Positions 46,430 through 56,458 of a stretch of DNA of 64,000 nt are shown in pieces. Source of the DNA: Microbulbifer yueqingensis (lineage in GTDB: Bacteria; Pseudomonadota; Gammaproteobacteria; Pseudomonadales; Cellvibrionaceae); NCBI RefSeq assembly GCF_900100355.1, contig NZ_FNFH01000001.1:510963-574962 (forward strand). Reading direction: 5' to 3'. The translations under genes and the position numbers were made by a program. Numbering within the stretch: the first letter of the stretch is position 1; each line of letters starts with the position of its first letter. Under the pieces are notes generated by a model. That model saw only the letters and a list, made by a program, of their open reading frames with translations, was not told the DNA's origin and ran no database searches.

Positions 46430-47515
46430 TCAGCGCAGTTTCAGCGTCGCCAGTCCGGCGAGCACCAGTACTACGGTAATAATCCAGAAGCGCACGATGA
46501 CGCGCGGTTCCGGCCAGCCTTTCAGTTCAAAGTGGTGATGCAAGGGGGCCATGCGGAAAATCCGCTTGCCGGTCAGCTTGAAAGAGGCCACCTGCAGGAT
46601 CACCGACACCGTCTCCATGACGAATACGCCCCCCATGATGAAGAGCACGATCTCATGCCGGGTGATGACTGCAATCACCCCCAGCGCGGCGCCGAGTGCG
46701 AGGGCCCCAACATCACCCATGAATACCTGGGCCGGGTAAGTGTTGAACCACAGGAACCCGAGTCCCGCCCCTCCGAGCGCGGCACAGAACACCGCCAGCT
46801 CCCCCGCACCGCTGATCGAGGGGATATGCAGGTACTCGGCAAATTCCACGTGGCCGCACAGGTAAGCGATAAGCCCGAGCGCGCCGCCGACCATCACCGT
46901 GGGCATGATTGCCAGCCCGTCGAGCCCGTCGGTCAGGTTGACCGCGTTGCTGGTCCCCACGATCACGAAGTAGGTGAGCGCAATAAAGAAAACCGGGCCC
47001 AGGTCGAAGATCACGTCCTTGAAAAAGGGCACGAAGAACTGTGTCTCGGCCGGGCTGGTGGCACTGAAATAGAGATAAATAGCGGCGCCCAGGCCGGCCA
47101 CCGACTGCCAGAAATATTTCCAGCGGGCAATCAGGCCGCGCGGGTTCTTCTCCACGACCTTCTTGTAGTCATCGACAAAACCCACCGCGCCAAAAACAAA
47201 GGTCACCAGCAATACCACCCATACATAGCGATTGGTCAGGTCAGACCAGAGCAGTGCGCCCGTGAAGATCGACGCAAGGATCAGGGTACCGCCCATGGTC
47301 GGGGTCCCCGACTTGCTGAGGTGTGTCTGCGGACCGTCGTCGCGGACGGCCTGGCCTACCTGCAGGCGATTCAGCCACGAGATCATGCGCGGGCCGACCA
47401 GCAGTGACATCCCGAGCGCCGTCAGTGCACCCAGGATGGCGCGGACCGTGAGGTAGTTGAACACCGCGAAGGCGCTCATGTGTGGTTGTAGCAGTTCTGC
47501 CAGCCAGAGCAGCAT
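46430..47515 (-). CDS. mraY: Phospho-N-acetylmuramoyl-pentapeptide transferase
   Basis: Makes lipid I on undecaprenyl phosphate. The 361 residues have about ten membrane helices and the motifs [57 protein letters not shown] and [14 protein letters not shown]. Start ATG shares one base with the murF stop (TGATG). Confidence 0.98.
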   Translation of the reverse strand: MLLWLAELLQPHMSAFAVFNYLTVRAILGALTALGMSLLVGPRMISWLNRLQVGQAVRDDGPQTHLSKSGTPTMGGTLILASIFTGALLWSDLTNRYVWVVLLVTFVFGAVGFVDDYKKVVEKNPRGLIARWKYFWQSVAGLGAAIYLYFSATSPAETQFFVPFFKDVIFDLGPVFFIALTYFVIVGTSNAVNLTDGLDGLAIMPTVMVGGALGLIAYLCGHVEFAEYLHIPSISGAGELAVFCAALGGAGLGFLWFNTYPAQVFMGDVGALALGAALGVIAVITRHEIVLFIMGGVFVMETVSVILQVASFKLTGKRIFRMAPLHHHFELKGWPEPRVIVRFWIITVVLVLAGLATLKLR

Positions 47516-48900
47516 CAGTTATCCCCTTTCCCGTTTCCGGTGTCTGTCAGAGCCCGTACCACTTCTTCCATACGGGCACTGCGGGAACCCTTTACCAGCA
47601 CCGTGGTATCTTCAGTCAAATCATTTTCCAGCGCGGCCACCAGGCTGCTGCGCTCGCTAAAGCCGTGGGCACTGCCGCCGGCAGCGGCTGCAAATGCCTC
47701 CACCGCCGCGGCGCCCAGCGGGCCGAAAGTGTAGAGCCCGTCCAGGCCGCGCTCGGCCGCAAGTTCACCCATCTGCCGGTGCATGGCCTCGGCGTCAGCG
47801 CCCAGCTCGGCCATATCCCCCAGCACCAGGATCTTCCTGCCCGGCCGCTGTGCCAGCAGGTCGATGGCGGCCGCCACCGATCCCGGGTTGGCGTTGTAGC
47901 TGTCATCGATCACGGTCTCGCCGGCTCGCCCGCGCAGCAACTGCAATCGCCCGGCAACGCTACCGGCAAGGGCGAGCCCGGAAGCGATTTCTGCGGCCGG
48001 GATACCCGAGGCGAAGGCACAGCCGGCCGCCACCAGTGCATTGTGCACATTGTGCTCACCCATCAGCCGCAACTGCACCGGGTGGGCCACGCCCTCGATC
48101 ACCAGGTCAAAGGAGGGACAGCCGTCGCCACCCACCTCGATATTCTCGGCGCAAATTGCGCAGTCCAGGCCCAGGCCGACACGCAGGGTTTCCACATCAT
48201 CGGGCATGTTGCGTAACCAGTAATCGGCGAACTCGTCATCCGCATTGATCACCGCCGTACTGCCCGGCTCGAGGCTCGTGTAAATCTGTCCCTTGGCAGC
48301 CGCAATGCCGGCCACCGAACCAAAGCCCTCAACATGGGCCGGCTTCACATTGTTCACCGCAGTGACCCGCGGCCTGCCGATCCCGCACAGGTAGCCGATA
48401 TCGTCGGGCCCATTGGCGCCCATCTCGAGAATCAGCACATCGTGTTCGGGTCCCAGGCCAAACAGGGTCATGGGCACGCCGAACTGGTTGTTCAGGTTGC
48501 CCTGGGTTACACAGGGCGTATGACGCTGGCCGAAAATCGCCGCCAGCATTTCCTTCACCGTGGTCTTGCCGCAGGAACCGGTAATTGCAATCACCGGCCC
48601 GCTGAACTGCTCGCGGCACAACAGGCCGATCTGTCCCAGCGCCACGGTGGTGTCTCCCACGATCCACTGCGGCAGCGTGCAACCCTCGATGCGGCGCTGC
48701 ACCACCAGGCCCAGCACCTTGCCCTCGAGGTCAGCGGCAAAGTCGTGTGCATCAAATGACTCGCCCACCAGCGCCACAAAAATCGCATCGGCATCGAGCT
48801 TGCGGGTATCGGTGCAGACGCGGTCGAATTCCACCGAGCCGTTGGCCAGCTCGCCGCCGAAACGTTGCTGCAACTGCTCCAGGGTAAGCGGTGCAATCAT
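47515..48900 (-). CDS. murF: UDP-N-acetylmuramoyl-tripeptide-D-alanyl-D-alanine ligase
   Basis: Adds D-Ala-D-Ala to the precursor. The 461 residues contain the ATP site [33 protein letters not shown], and [18 protein letters not shown]. It needs D-Ala-D-Ala from a ligase (Ddl) that is not encoded in this window. Start overlaps murE by four bases (ATGA). Confidence 0.97.
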   Translation of the reverse strand: MIAPLTLEQLQQRFGGELANGSVEFDRVCTDTRKLDADAIFVALVGESFDAHDFAADLEGKVLGLVVQRRIEGCTLPQWIVGDTTVALGQIGLLCREQFSGPVIAITGSCGKTTVKEMLAAIFGQRHTPCVTQGNLNNQFGVPMTLFGLGPEHDVLILEMGANGPDDIGYLCGIGRPRVTAVNNVKPAHVEGFGSVAGIAAAKGQIYTSLEPGSTAVINADDEFADYWLRNMPDDVETLRVGLGLDCAICAENIEVGGDGCPSFDLVIEGVAHPVQLRLMGEHNVHNALVAAGCAFASGIPAAEIASGLALAGSVAGRLQLLRGRAGETVIDDSYNANPGSVAAAIDLLAQRPGRKILVLGDMAELGADAEAMHRQMGELAAERGLDGLYTFGPLGAAAVEAFAAAAGGSAHGFSERSSLVAALENDLTEDTTVLVKGSRSARMEEVVRALTDTGNGKGDN

Positions 48901-50402
48901 GGCGACTCCCCCGCGGCACGCTGCTCGAGCGCCCGCGCTGACTGCTCGCGGTCGCAGAAGTGAATCTTCTCGGAGCCGATGATCTGGTAATCCTCGTGCC
49001 CCTTGCCCGCAATAAGGACGATATCGCCCGGGGCCGCGGCCATCACCGCACGCCTGATGGCCGCAGCGCGGTCTGCTTCCACCTCGATATTGCTGGCCGC
49101 ACCCTCGAGAATATCCTCGATGATTTTCTGCGGATCCTCACTGCGCGGGTTGTCGCTGGTGACGATGGCGCGATCCGCCATTTCGGACGCGATGCGCCCC
49201 ATCGGCGCGCGCTTGCCGGTATCGCGATCGCCACCACAGCCGAATACGCACCAGAGCCGCCCGCGGCAATAGGGGCGTGCCGCTGCCAGGGCCGCGCGCA
49301 ATGCCTCCGGCGTGTGGGCGTAATCCACCAGCACACTCACCTCGCCATCGCCGGCCACCACCCGCTCCATGCGGCCGGGCACCGGCTTTATCGAGGGGAA
49401 TTCAGCCAGGATTTGCTCCAGTGGCACGCCGGCAGCGGCCACGGCGGCGACCACCGCCAGCGCATTGTGGATGTTGAAATCACCGATAAGCGGCGCCTTG
49501 AGCTCACCGCTGCCCCAGGGCGTGGAGAGCTGCACAGAGAAGCCACCGTCATCGCGTTTGAGGTCGGTAACGTGCAGGTCGCCGGCCTGCAGGCCGTATG
49601 AAATGACTTTCAGGTTGCGCAGCTTGCAGCGCTCGATCAGCTGCGCCCCGAAAGGATCGTCCAGGTTGATGATCCCGCGCTTGAGCTTCGGCAGCCCGAA
49701 CAGCTTCTCCTTGGCGGCGCCGTAGGCGGCCATATTGCCGTGATAGTCCAGGTGGTCGCGCGAGAGGTTGGTAAAAATGGCCGTGTCGAATACCAGCCCG
49801 TGCACCCGCCCCTGGGCCAGCGCGTGCGAGGAAACTTCCATCGCCGCGGCGCCGACGCCGCGATCGCGAAACTCGGCGTAATCCGCCTGCAGGCGGACCG
49901 GGTCGGGGGTGGTCAGGCCGGTCTCTTCCAGCTCGATCTCATCGTCCTGCCAGATGCCGTTGCCAATGGTGCCCATCACCGCGGCCTTGCCAAAATGCCG
50001 CGCGAGAAGCTGCGCTGCCAGGTAGGCACAGGTGGACTTGCCGTTGGTGCCGGTAACGCCCACCAGGTACATGGACTCGGTCGGCTGGTCGTAAAAACGC
50101 GCGGCGATTTCGCCTACGCGCTTTGCCAGGCCGGGCACATAGGCGATCTCGACTCCCTCGCGGGTCTCGGTGCGGATGATGTCGCCATCGGCCAGGACCG
50201 CGCCGGCACCGGCAGCGATGGCGCTGTCGATATACTCGCGCCCGTCCACCACGAATCCCGGCAGGGCCATAAACAGGTCGCCGGGCGTGACCAGGCGGCT
50301 GTCCAGCGCGACACCGCTGACCTCGACATCGGGAATGCCCGCATAGCCGGGCACCAGCTGCCGCAGCGAAACTTTTCTCACACTCTGCCCGCGCTGAGTC
50401 AC
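48897..50402 (-). CDS. murE: UDP-MurNAc-dipeptide: meso-diaminopimelate ligase
   Basis: Adds the third residue of the stem peptide. The 501 residues have GVTGTNGKSTCAYLAAQLL, HDYAH-type VDYAHTPEALRAAL, and TSDNPRSEDP; the DNPR motif is the known meso-DAP signature, so Gram-negative type peptidoglycan is expected. The start overlaps ftsI by four bases. Confidence 0.97.
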   Translation of the reverse strand: MTQRGQSVRKVSLRQLVPGYAGIPDVEVSGVALDSRLVTPGDLFMALPGFVVDGREYIDSAIAAGAGAVLADGDIIRTETREGVEIAYVPGLAKRVGEIAARFYDQPTESMYLVGVTGTNGKSTCAYLAAQLLARHFGKAAVMGTIGNGIWQDDEIELEETGLTTPDPVRLQADYAEFRDRGVGAAAMEVSSHALAQGRVHGLVFDTAIFTNLSRDHLDYHGNMAAYGAAKEKLFGLPKLKRGIINLDDPFGAQLIERCKLRNLKVISYGLQAGDLHVTDLKRDDGGFSVQLSTPWGSGELKAPLIGDFNIHNALAVVAAVAAAGVPLEQILAEFPSIKPVPGRMERVVAGDGEVSVLVDYAHTPEALRAALAAARPYCRGRLWCVFGCGGDRDTGKRAPMGRIASEMADRAIVTSDNPRSEDPQKIIEDILEGAASNIEVEADRAAAIRRAVMAAAPGDIVLIAGKGHEDYQIIGSEKIHFCDREQSARALEQRAAGESP

Positions 50403-52156
50403 GACTTGTTACCTCTCTCGCTCAACTGCACAGCCAACTGGCGTTCAGCAGATTCGATTTTCTCCGGCGGCACCTGCATGAGTCGCATGGCGCCGGCCAT
50501 CACCTTCCCGAATACCGGGGCAGCCACTTCACCGCCGTAATACTTGGCGTGCGTGGGGTCGTCGATCACCACTACCGCCGCGAGCCTCGGATTGTCTGCC
50601 GGGATGAAACCGGCGAAGACCGAGCGGTAACGGTTGTCTACATAGCCTTCGCTACCCACCTTGTGCACGGTGCCGGTCTTGCCTGCGACGCGATAACCGT
50701 CCACGGCTGCGCGCTTGCCGGTACCGTCGGCGCCGATTACGGTCTCGAGCATGGCAGTGACTTCCCGGGCCAGGGGCTCTTCGACCACCCGCTCCGCGTC
50801 GCTGCTTTTCCGATCGGCCAGAACCAGCGAAACCGGGCGCTTGAGCCCGGCGTTTGCCAGCACACTGTAGGCCTGCGCCAGCTGTACGGCGTTCACCGTC
50901 AGCCCGTAGCCGAAGGCGAAATTGGCCCGCTCGATGGGGTGCCAGCGACTGCGGCTGGGCAATACGCCCGCTGCCTCCCCCGGGAACCCGCTGCCGACCG
51001 CTTCACCCAGTCCCAGGCGGTAAAAGAGTTCCCGCAGGGAATTTGGTTCCAGATCCATGGCGATTTTCGTGATCCCCACCTGGCTTGACTTGGTGATTAC
51101 CCGTGTCAGGTCGATCTGGCCGTAATTCACCGGGTCCACCAGGGTCTTGCCCGGCAGGCGGATATAGCCCGGGCTGGTATCGATGGGCGTATGCGGCTGG
51201 TAGCGGCCGGTTTCCAGCGCCGCCAGCGCCGTAATCGGCTTGACGGTGGAGCCCGGCTCGAACTGGTCGATCAGCGCCCGGTTGCGCATGGCGGCCGCCT
51301 TTACCCCGGCGCGGTTATTGGGGTTGAAAGACGGCTGGTTTGCCATCGCCAGCACGTCGCCACTGCGAGTGTCGAGCACCACCATAAAGCCCGAGGCGGC
51401 ACCGTTTTCGGTCACTGCACGCTTCAATTCACGATAGGCCAGATACTGCAGCCGCATGTCGATGCTCAGACGCAAATCCCGCCCGGGACGGGCCTCACGC
51501 TGGGTCGCCAGGTCCCGCACCACGCGGCCCTTCAGGTCCTTGACCACCTGCTGGCTGCCGGGCTCGCCGGTAAGCCAGTCGTTGTAGGCCAGTTCCAGCC
51601 CCTCCTGGCCCCGGTCATCGATATTGGTAAAGCCCACCAGCTGCGCCACTACCTCCCCGGCGGGGTAAAAACGGCGATATTCCTTCTTGCTGTACACACC
51701 GGCGATATCCAGCGCCAGCACGCTGTCCGCCTGCTCCGGCGCCAGGTGGCGTCGCAAGTACATGAATTCCTTGTGCCGGTACTTGTCCAGCCGCTTCGCC
51801 AGCGTGGCGGGCTTGATGCCCAGGGCGCCCGCCAGCTCACGCAACTCCGGGGCGCTGGCCTCACGCAGCAGCTGCGGGTTGGCCCACAGGCTGTGCACCG
51901 GGGTGCTCACGGCCAGCAGCTCGCCGTGGCGATCGGTAATGGCGCCACGGTAGGCGGCAAGTTCCTCGGTGCGGATGGTCCGGGCCCGCCCCTGGTCCTG
52001 CAGGAACCGGTAGCCCCGCTCGGCTTCGGGCAGCACCTGCAGCCGCGCCAGGTGCAACACCAGGGCGAGCGCAAGCAGGCACAGCAGCACCGCCACCAGC
52101 GCGAAGCGCCAGCGGCTGATACCCGGCTGTGTTTGCTGTTTTTTCACCGCGCCCAT
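50399..52156 (-). CDS. ftsI: Septal transpeptidase FtsI (PBP3), with SSQ in place of SxN
   Basis: Class B penicillin-binding protein that cross-links septal peptidoglycan with FtsW. The 585 residues comprise a cytoplasmic tail, one membrane helix (about 16-36), the pedestal (RGAITDRHGELLAVS) and the transpeptidase domain with S303-T-V-K306 and GKTGT. The second motif, usually SSN, reads S357-S358-Q359 in ITKSSQVGITK; the CAG codon is at 51080-51082. The change may be a lineage feature. Start lies after ftsL with an 80-base gap holding an inverted repeat. Confidence 0.96.
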   Translation of the reverse strand: MGAVKKQQTQPGISRWRFALVAVLLCLLALALVLHLARLQVLPEAERGYRFLQDQGRARTIRTEELAAYRGAITDRHGELLAVSTPVHSLWANPQLLREASAPELRELAGALGIKPATLAKRLDKYRHKEFMYLRRHLAPEQADSVLALDIAGVYSKKEYRRFYPAGEVVAQLVGFTNIDDRGQEGLELAYNDWLTGEPGSQQVVKDLKGRVVRDLATQREARPGRDLRLSIDMRLQYLAYRELKRAVTENGAASGFMVVLDTRSGDVLAMANQPSFNPNNRAGVKAAAMRNRALIDQFEPGSTVKPITALAALETGRYQPHTPIDTSPGYIRLPGKTLVDPVNYGQIDLTRVITKSSQVGITKIAMDLEPNSLRELFYRLGLGEAVGSGFPGEAAGVLPSRSRWHPIERANFAFGYGLTVNAVQLAQAYSVLANAGLKRPVSLVLADRKSSDAERVVEEPLAREVTAMLETVIGADGTGKRAAVDGYRVAGKTGTVHKVGSEGYVDNRYRSVFAGFIPADNPRLAAVVVIDDPTHAKYYGGEVAAPVFGKVMAGAMRLMQVPPEKIESAERQLAVQLSERGNKS

Positions 52157-52239
52157 AAGGCTCCCTGTACGTATATTTTTTCTATTTTCGAACCGGCCCT
52201 GTGGCCGGCTTTCCGGTTCTGTCGCCGGATCACTACTTT

Positions 52240-52515
52240 TTATTGTTCGGTGATGATTACCCGTTCGCCCGACGCTGGCGCGCGCATCTGTAGCTGCTCG
52301 CGCGCCACGCGCTCTATCCGGCTATAGGCCGACCAGGCGCCCCGCTCCAGCAGCAGTCGTTCCTGTTCGTAGCGCAATTCATCGCGCTGCTTCTGCGCCT
52401 TCACCAGCTCGGCGGTGAGCGCCCGGCTGCGCTGGGTGGTGTGCACCACGCCCAGGGCGGAGACCAGCGTCGCCACCCACAGGAACACCACAATCACCAT
52501 GCGCCGGTTGTTCAT
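52240..52515 (-). CDS. ftsL: Cell division protein FtsL
   Basis: Small bitopic divisome protein that forms a coiled coil with FtsB and binds FtsQ and FtsWI. About 91 residues: a short N-terminus, one membrane helix (about 7-25) and a coiled-coil rich in Arg, Glu and Leu (ALTAELVKAQKQRDELRYEQERLLLERG), then the family-like YSRIERVAREQLQMRAP. The ATG at 52515 overlaps the rsmH stop by one base; a GTG one codon upstream (52518) is equally possible. Confidence 0.9.
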   Translation of the reverse strand: MNNRRMVIVVFLWVATLVSALGVVHTTQRSRALTAELVKAQKQRDELRYEQERLLLERGAWSAYSRIERVAREQLQMRAPASGERVIITEQ

Positions 52516-53438
52516 CACAGTTTCTCCGCCACCCGCATCACGGCGCTGCGTGAGCGCACGTTGTCGCCCAGCTCCTGCGCCTCGGCCTTGACCGCCTTAC
52601 CCACGGCGCGCAGGGTCTTCTCTATCTGGCTGTCCATTACCGGCAGCCCGCGCGGCAGCTTCGGGCCGCGCTCCTTGTCGCGGATAAACCGCTTCACCAT
52701 GCGGTCCTCCAGCGAATGGAAACTGATCACCACCAGGCGACCGGCGGGCGCAAGCAGGTCCATCGCCGCATCCAGGGCCCGCTGCAGGTCTTCCAGCTCG
52801 CCGTTGATATGGATACGGATCGCCTGGAAGACCCGGGTGGCCGGATGCTTGCCCTTCTCCCAGGCCGGGTTGGCCGCCTTGACCACCTCCGCCAGGTCGA
52901 GGGTGCGCTCGAACGGCTTCTCCGCCCGGCGCCGCACAATCGCTGCCGCCATCCGGCGGGCGAATCGCTCCTCGCCGTATTCCTTGAAGACCCGCGCCAT
53001 CTCCGCCTCGGACTCGCTGTTCACCCAATCGGCGGCGCTCATGCCGCGACTGGTGTCCATGCGCATATCCAGCGGCCCGTCCTGCATAAAGCTGAAACCG
53101 CGCTCGGCCTGGTCCAGCTGCGGGGACGACACCCCCAGGTCCAGCAGGATGCCGCTCACACTGCCTCGCCGATCCGCAGCGGCACTATCCATTTCGGCGA
53201 AGGAACCGTGCCAGATTTCGAGGCGCTGCTCGTTGCCAAAGCGCTCGCGGGCGAACTCCACCGCCTGCGGGTCCTTGTCGATCGCCAGCAGGCGACCGTG
53301 GGCATCCAGTTTTTCCAGGATCGCCGCACTGTGGCCGCCGCGACCGAAAGTACCGTCAATGTAAAAACCGCCCGGATCCGTAACCAGGGCGTCCACGGCC
53401 TCGCGTAACAACACACTGCGATGCAATTCTTGCGACAC
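52515..53438 (-). CDS. rsmH: 16S rRNA (cytosine1402-N4)-methyltransferase
   Basis: Methylates C1402 in the ribosomal P site. The 307 residues start with [13 protein letters not shown], then the SAM site [59 protein letters not shown] and the C-terminal [15 protein letters not shown]. Second gene of the mra/dcw operon, 20 bases after mraZ. Confidence 0.98.
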   Translation of the reverse strand: MSQELHRSVLLREAVDALVTDPGGFYIDGTFGRGGHSAAILEKLDAHGRLLAIDKDPQAVEFARERFGNEQRLEIWHGSFAEMDSAAADRRGSVSGILLDLGVSSPQLDQAERGFSFMQDGPLDMRMDTSRGMSAADWVNSESEAEMARVFKEYGEERFARRMAAAIVRRRAEKPFERTLDLAEVVKAANPAWEKGKHPATRVFQAIRIHINGELEDLQRALDAAMDLLAPAGRLVVISFHSLEDRMVKRFIRDKERGPKLPRGLPVMDSQIEKTLRAVGKAVKAEAQELGDNVRSRSAVMRVAEKL

Positions 53439-53458
53439 CCGGTTCTCTCCTTATCGAT

Positions 53459-53902
53459 TTACAGTGACAGCGAGGCCATTTCCTCCGGCATCTCGCCATC
53501 GCCCTCGCTGTCGTCGATCCAGGCCATCCAGCCCTCCTCGCTCCACAGCTCGAGTTTCTTGCCCTGCCCCACCAGCATCAGCTTCTTTTCCAGCCCGGCG
53601 TATTCCCGCAGGGTCGGCGGAATGAGCACACGGCCGTTACCGTCCACCTGCAGCTCGCAGGCGTAACCGATCAACAGCCGCTGGGCGCGACGCGCCACCT
53701 TATTGAAACTGGACAGGGATTCGATCTTGGGCAGGATCTCCTGCCACTGGGGCTCGGGGTAGACCAGCAGGCACCGCTCTTCCGTGTGGGCAGTCACCAC
53801 CAGGCGCCCACCACAATCCTCCAGCAGCGTGTCCCTGACCCGCGCCGGAATCGCCAGACGCCCTTTCGCGTCCATATTGATTGCGTGGCTGCCTAAATAC
53901 AC
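53459..53902 (-). CDS. mraZ: Transcriptional regulator MraZ
   Basis: AbrB-type ring-shaped repressor of its own operon. The 147 residues show two MraZ/SpoVT-like repeats: [33 protein letters not shown] and [46 protein letters not shown]. It is the first gene of the division cluster; four evenly spaced GTGG repeats, its expected operator, lie about 125 bases upstream. Confidence 0.97.
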   Translation of the reverse strand: MYLGSHAINMDAKGRLAIPARVRDTLLEDCGGRLVVTAHTEERCLLVYPEPQWQEILPKIESLSSFNKVARRAQRLLIGYACELQVDGNGRVLIPPTLREYAGLEKKLMLVGQGKKLELWSEEGWMAWIDDSEGDGEMPEEMASLSL

Positions 53903-54026
53903 TTTGGTTCCAGGTGCGCGGTAGAACCACCCGCGAAAGCCCTATTTATTTGATCGTTGTTATCGACGGAAATTTGCGCAGTTTTCCTCGCCGCGGTGTA
54001 AATACCCACTCACTCACACGAGGAAA

Positions 54027-54060
54027 CCACCAAAACCCACAAATTTCCACTTTTCTCCAC
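54027..54060 (-). promoter_or_regulatory. MraZ operator: four GTGG repeats with 10-base period
   Basis: On the plus strand CCAC ends at 54030, 54040, 54050 and 54060, so the minus strand reads GTGGN every 10 bases. E. coli MraZ binds TGGGN repeats spaced by five bases, the same period. The array starts 8 bases after the -10 element of the mra promoter. Confidence 0.8.
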
Positions 54061-54067
54061 CCTCGAC

Positions 54068-54095
54068 ACTATAAATCTGGCTTGCTTAAAGTCAA
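54068..54095 (-). promoter_or_regulatory. Promoter of the mra/dcw cluster
   Basis: Minus strand TTGACT (54095-54090), 16 bases, TATAGT (54073-54068). The start site would fall at about 54061, giving a leader near 160 bases that begins in the MraZ repeats. Confidence 0.75.
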
Positions 54096-54433
54096 GGAAA
54101 TCGAAAGTAAAACGCCGTGAAATGCCAGTAATTTCGCGGCCTGCAGACAGGCCGATCAAAAAAAGCACAGAATTTGGCGGCAGAATTGGGAGCGGAAGCA
54201 AGCACTTACTTTTTGCACTTAAGAGACCACTTTAAGTTTCAAAGATTAAATTTTGCCCCACCGCGGTTAGCGAACACTTACACCATTTTGTTGGATCATA
54301 CGCCAAAGCGGAGTACTGGCGCACGGCTCGACACAGTTAGGAGAGATAATCAGGACAGGTAAATAGAAAGGAGCCTTCTTCGGGCGGAGGCGCCCGGGCC
54401 ACGGGCGCCGCGAGTCCGTTGTACGTCAGCCGC

Positions 54434-56458
54434 TTAAACCAGGTCGCGGGGTATTTCCACATCCCAGTTATCGGAATAGACGCGCTTGCCGCCCTCATAG
54501 GCATCCAGTTCGGCGTGGATACGGAAATGGGAAGGCGTGGAATCGAGCACAGTGCGGGTCACCGTACGTACCTGCCAGTCGCCGCGGCGGAAGCCCCACT
54601 CCCACAGGGTCTCCCCTTTCGGCGAGCTGTAGTCGTAACCCTGGTAGCTGTACCACTCCATGGCCCTGCGCTGCATGTCCAGGCCTACCGGTTCAATGTG
54701 AACCTCGCCGTCATCGTTGGTCACTTCGAGTGTGGAGATGTCGGTCTCCAGGTCGCGGATCACGCGCCACTTGTGCTGGCCCGATTGCATCCTGCGTACC
54801 GGCAGCGGACGGGCTCCCTCGGGCGGCGGGAAACTGATGGCACGGTCCTCGGCGTCGCGGCGCGGCCTCTCGGGCAGCACCATGCGGCTGGTACCGGTAA
54901 AGAGGGTAAGCCGGACCGGCTCGGGCGCGGGCCAGGCGAGGGGGAAATAGGAGGTGGATATGGACAGCCGCAGGCGGTTGCCTGCGGGGAAGGCGTGCGC
55001 GATGTCATTGAGGGCCAGCTCTACCCGGTAGTGCTTGCCGGGCTCCAGGGGGCGGGGATCCTCCGGCCCATCGCGATGCGTCAGGTTGAGCAGGCCATAG
55101 GTTACCCGCGTCGCCTTGTCGTCAGGAGCGACATCGGACAGGCGCACCGCCAGCATCGCCACCGGCCGGCTGGCGGCGATTTCCAGCTCCAGTCGCACGG
55201 CGCCGAGAATCTCCAGCGGCCCCTTCAACCGGGGCGAATCAAATACCAGCGCACCGCCGTCTTCCTCCCGCTGGTCGTGCGGCAGGTCCGGGGTGGCGGC
55301 GTAGGAACACCACTTGCCGGCGAAAAGCCCCACCGACAGGGGGGACTGGATGCTTATCGCCGCCTCATCTACCTGGGCCGGGGACCACTCCAGCGAGCCA
55401 GGGCGGGCCAGCACCAGCGAGCGCTCATGAATCTGCGGCGATGGCCACTGGCGCTCCCCCACCCAGCGGCCCGGCCGCTCTTTGTAAAAGGTGATGGGAG
55501 GCTGGTAGTCCTGCATCCAGGCCCGTAGCATCGGCTCATCCATGATCCCGGTCTCGATTCCCTTCAGCCACTTGTCCCACCAGCGCAGGCATTCCTGCAG
55601 GAAACCGATCGCGGGACCGGGGATTCCCAGGTGGGGGTACTTGTGGCTCCAGGGCCCCACCAGGCCCAGGCGCGGCACGCGAAGATTGGCCAACAGGCGG
55701 AATACGGAATTGGTGTAGCCGTCGGCCCAGCCGGACACGGCCATCACCGGGCACTGGATGGCATCCCAGTCCTCACACACCGAGCCGTGTTGCCAGTAGC
55801 TGTCACGGCGCTGGTGACGCAGCCACTTTTCCAGCCACAGGCCACTGCCCTGCAGCCGCTGGAACCACATGTCGCGCCACCGGTCGCCCACGACCTCAGG
55901 GTCCGGCGGCAGGGAGTTGAAGCCGAACATGGTGGAAGCCCACGAGAGATTGTCCCCGAGCAGGCAGCCACCCATATGGTGCACGTCGTCTGCAAAGCGA
56001 TCGTCGGTGGAGGCGACGCTCACCACCGCCTTGAGTTCGGGCGGCCTGAGCGCCGCAATCTGCAGGCCGTTGAAGCCGCCCCAGGAAATACCGATCATCC
56101 CCACATTGCCATCGCACCAGTCCTGTGCGGCAATCCACCGGATGATCTCGACCCCGTCGTCCAGCTCCCGCTGCAGGTACTCGTCTTCCAGCACCCCCTC
56201 CGAATCCCCGCTGCCGCGGAGGTCCACCCGCACGCAGGCATAACCCTGGGCGGCAAACCAGGGGTGCATGATGTCGTCCCGCGCCCGGGTGTTGTCGCGC
56301 CGGCGGTAGGGAATATATTCGAGGATGGCCGGCACCGGCGCCGATACCGCATCGTCTGGCATCCAGATCCTGGCCGCCAGCCGTGTGCCGTCACTGATGG
56401 GGATCCAGGCGTGCTCGGTTTCGCGCACCGGCCGCGGCAGGGGATCGATGATGTTCAA
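54434..56458 (-). CDS. CocE/NonD-type hydrolase (peptidase S15 family)
   Basis: A 674-residue cytoplasmic serine hydrolase (no signal peptide) of the X-Pro dipeptidyl-peptidase/cocaine-esterase superfamily. The triad is visible: S125 in GISWGGFNG, D246 in SGWADGYTN and H272 in GPWSHKYPH. The C-terminal jelly-roll (PP-C-type) domain follows from about 400. It overlaps the ATP-grasp gene by four bases (ATGA), so translation is coupled and the two products probably work on related amide or ester compounds; the substrate is unknown. Confidence 0.85.
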   Translation of the reverse strand: MNIIDPLPRPVRETEHAWIPISDGTRLAARIWMPDDAVSAPVPAILEYIPYRRRDNTRARDDIMHPWFAAQGYACVRVDLRGSGDSEGVLEDEYLQRELDDGVEIIRWIAAQDWCDGNVGMIGISWGGFNGLQIAALRPPELKAVVSVASTDDRFADDVHHMGGCLLGDNLSWASTMFGFNSLPPDPEVVGDRWRDMWFQRLQGSGLWLEKWLRHQRRDSYWQHGSVCEDWDAIQCPVMAVSGWADGYTNSVFRLLANLRVPRLGLVGPWSHKYPHLGIPGPAIGFLQECLRWWDKWLKGIETGIMDEPMLRAWMQDYQPPITFYKERPGRWVGERQWPSPQIHERSLVLARPGSLEWSPAQVDEAAISIQSPLSVGLFAGKWCSYAATPDLPHDQREEDGGALVFDSPRLKGPLEILGAVRLELEIAASRPVAMLAVRLSDVAPDDKATRVTYGLLNLTHRDGPEDPRPLEPGKHYRVELALNDIAHAFPAGNRLRLSISTSYFPLAWPAPEPVRLTLFTGTSRMVLPERPRRDAEDRAISFPPPEGARPLPVRRMQSGQHKWRVIRDLETDISTLEVTNDDGEVHIEPVGLDMQRRAMEWYSYQGYDYSSPKGETLWEWGFRRGDWQVRTVTRTVLDSTPSHFRIHAELDAYEGGKRVYSDNWDVEIPRDLV

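Larger units (their letters stand above)
53903..54433. other. Upstream region of mraZ
   Basis: About 530 bases without a gene. It holds the mra promoter and MraZ operator. Near the right end GGCGCCCG and CGGGCGCC (about 54396-54416) form an 8-bp stem with no T-tract, possibly marking the end of the hydrolase transcript. Confidence 0.5.
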
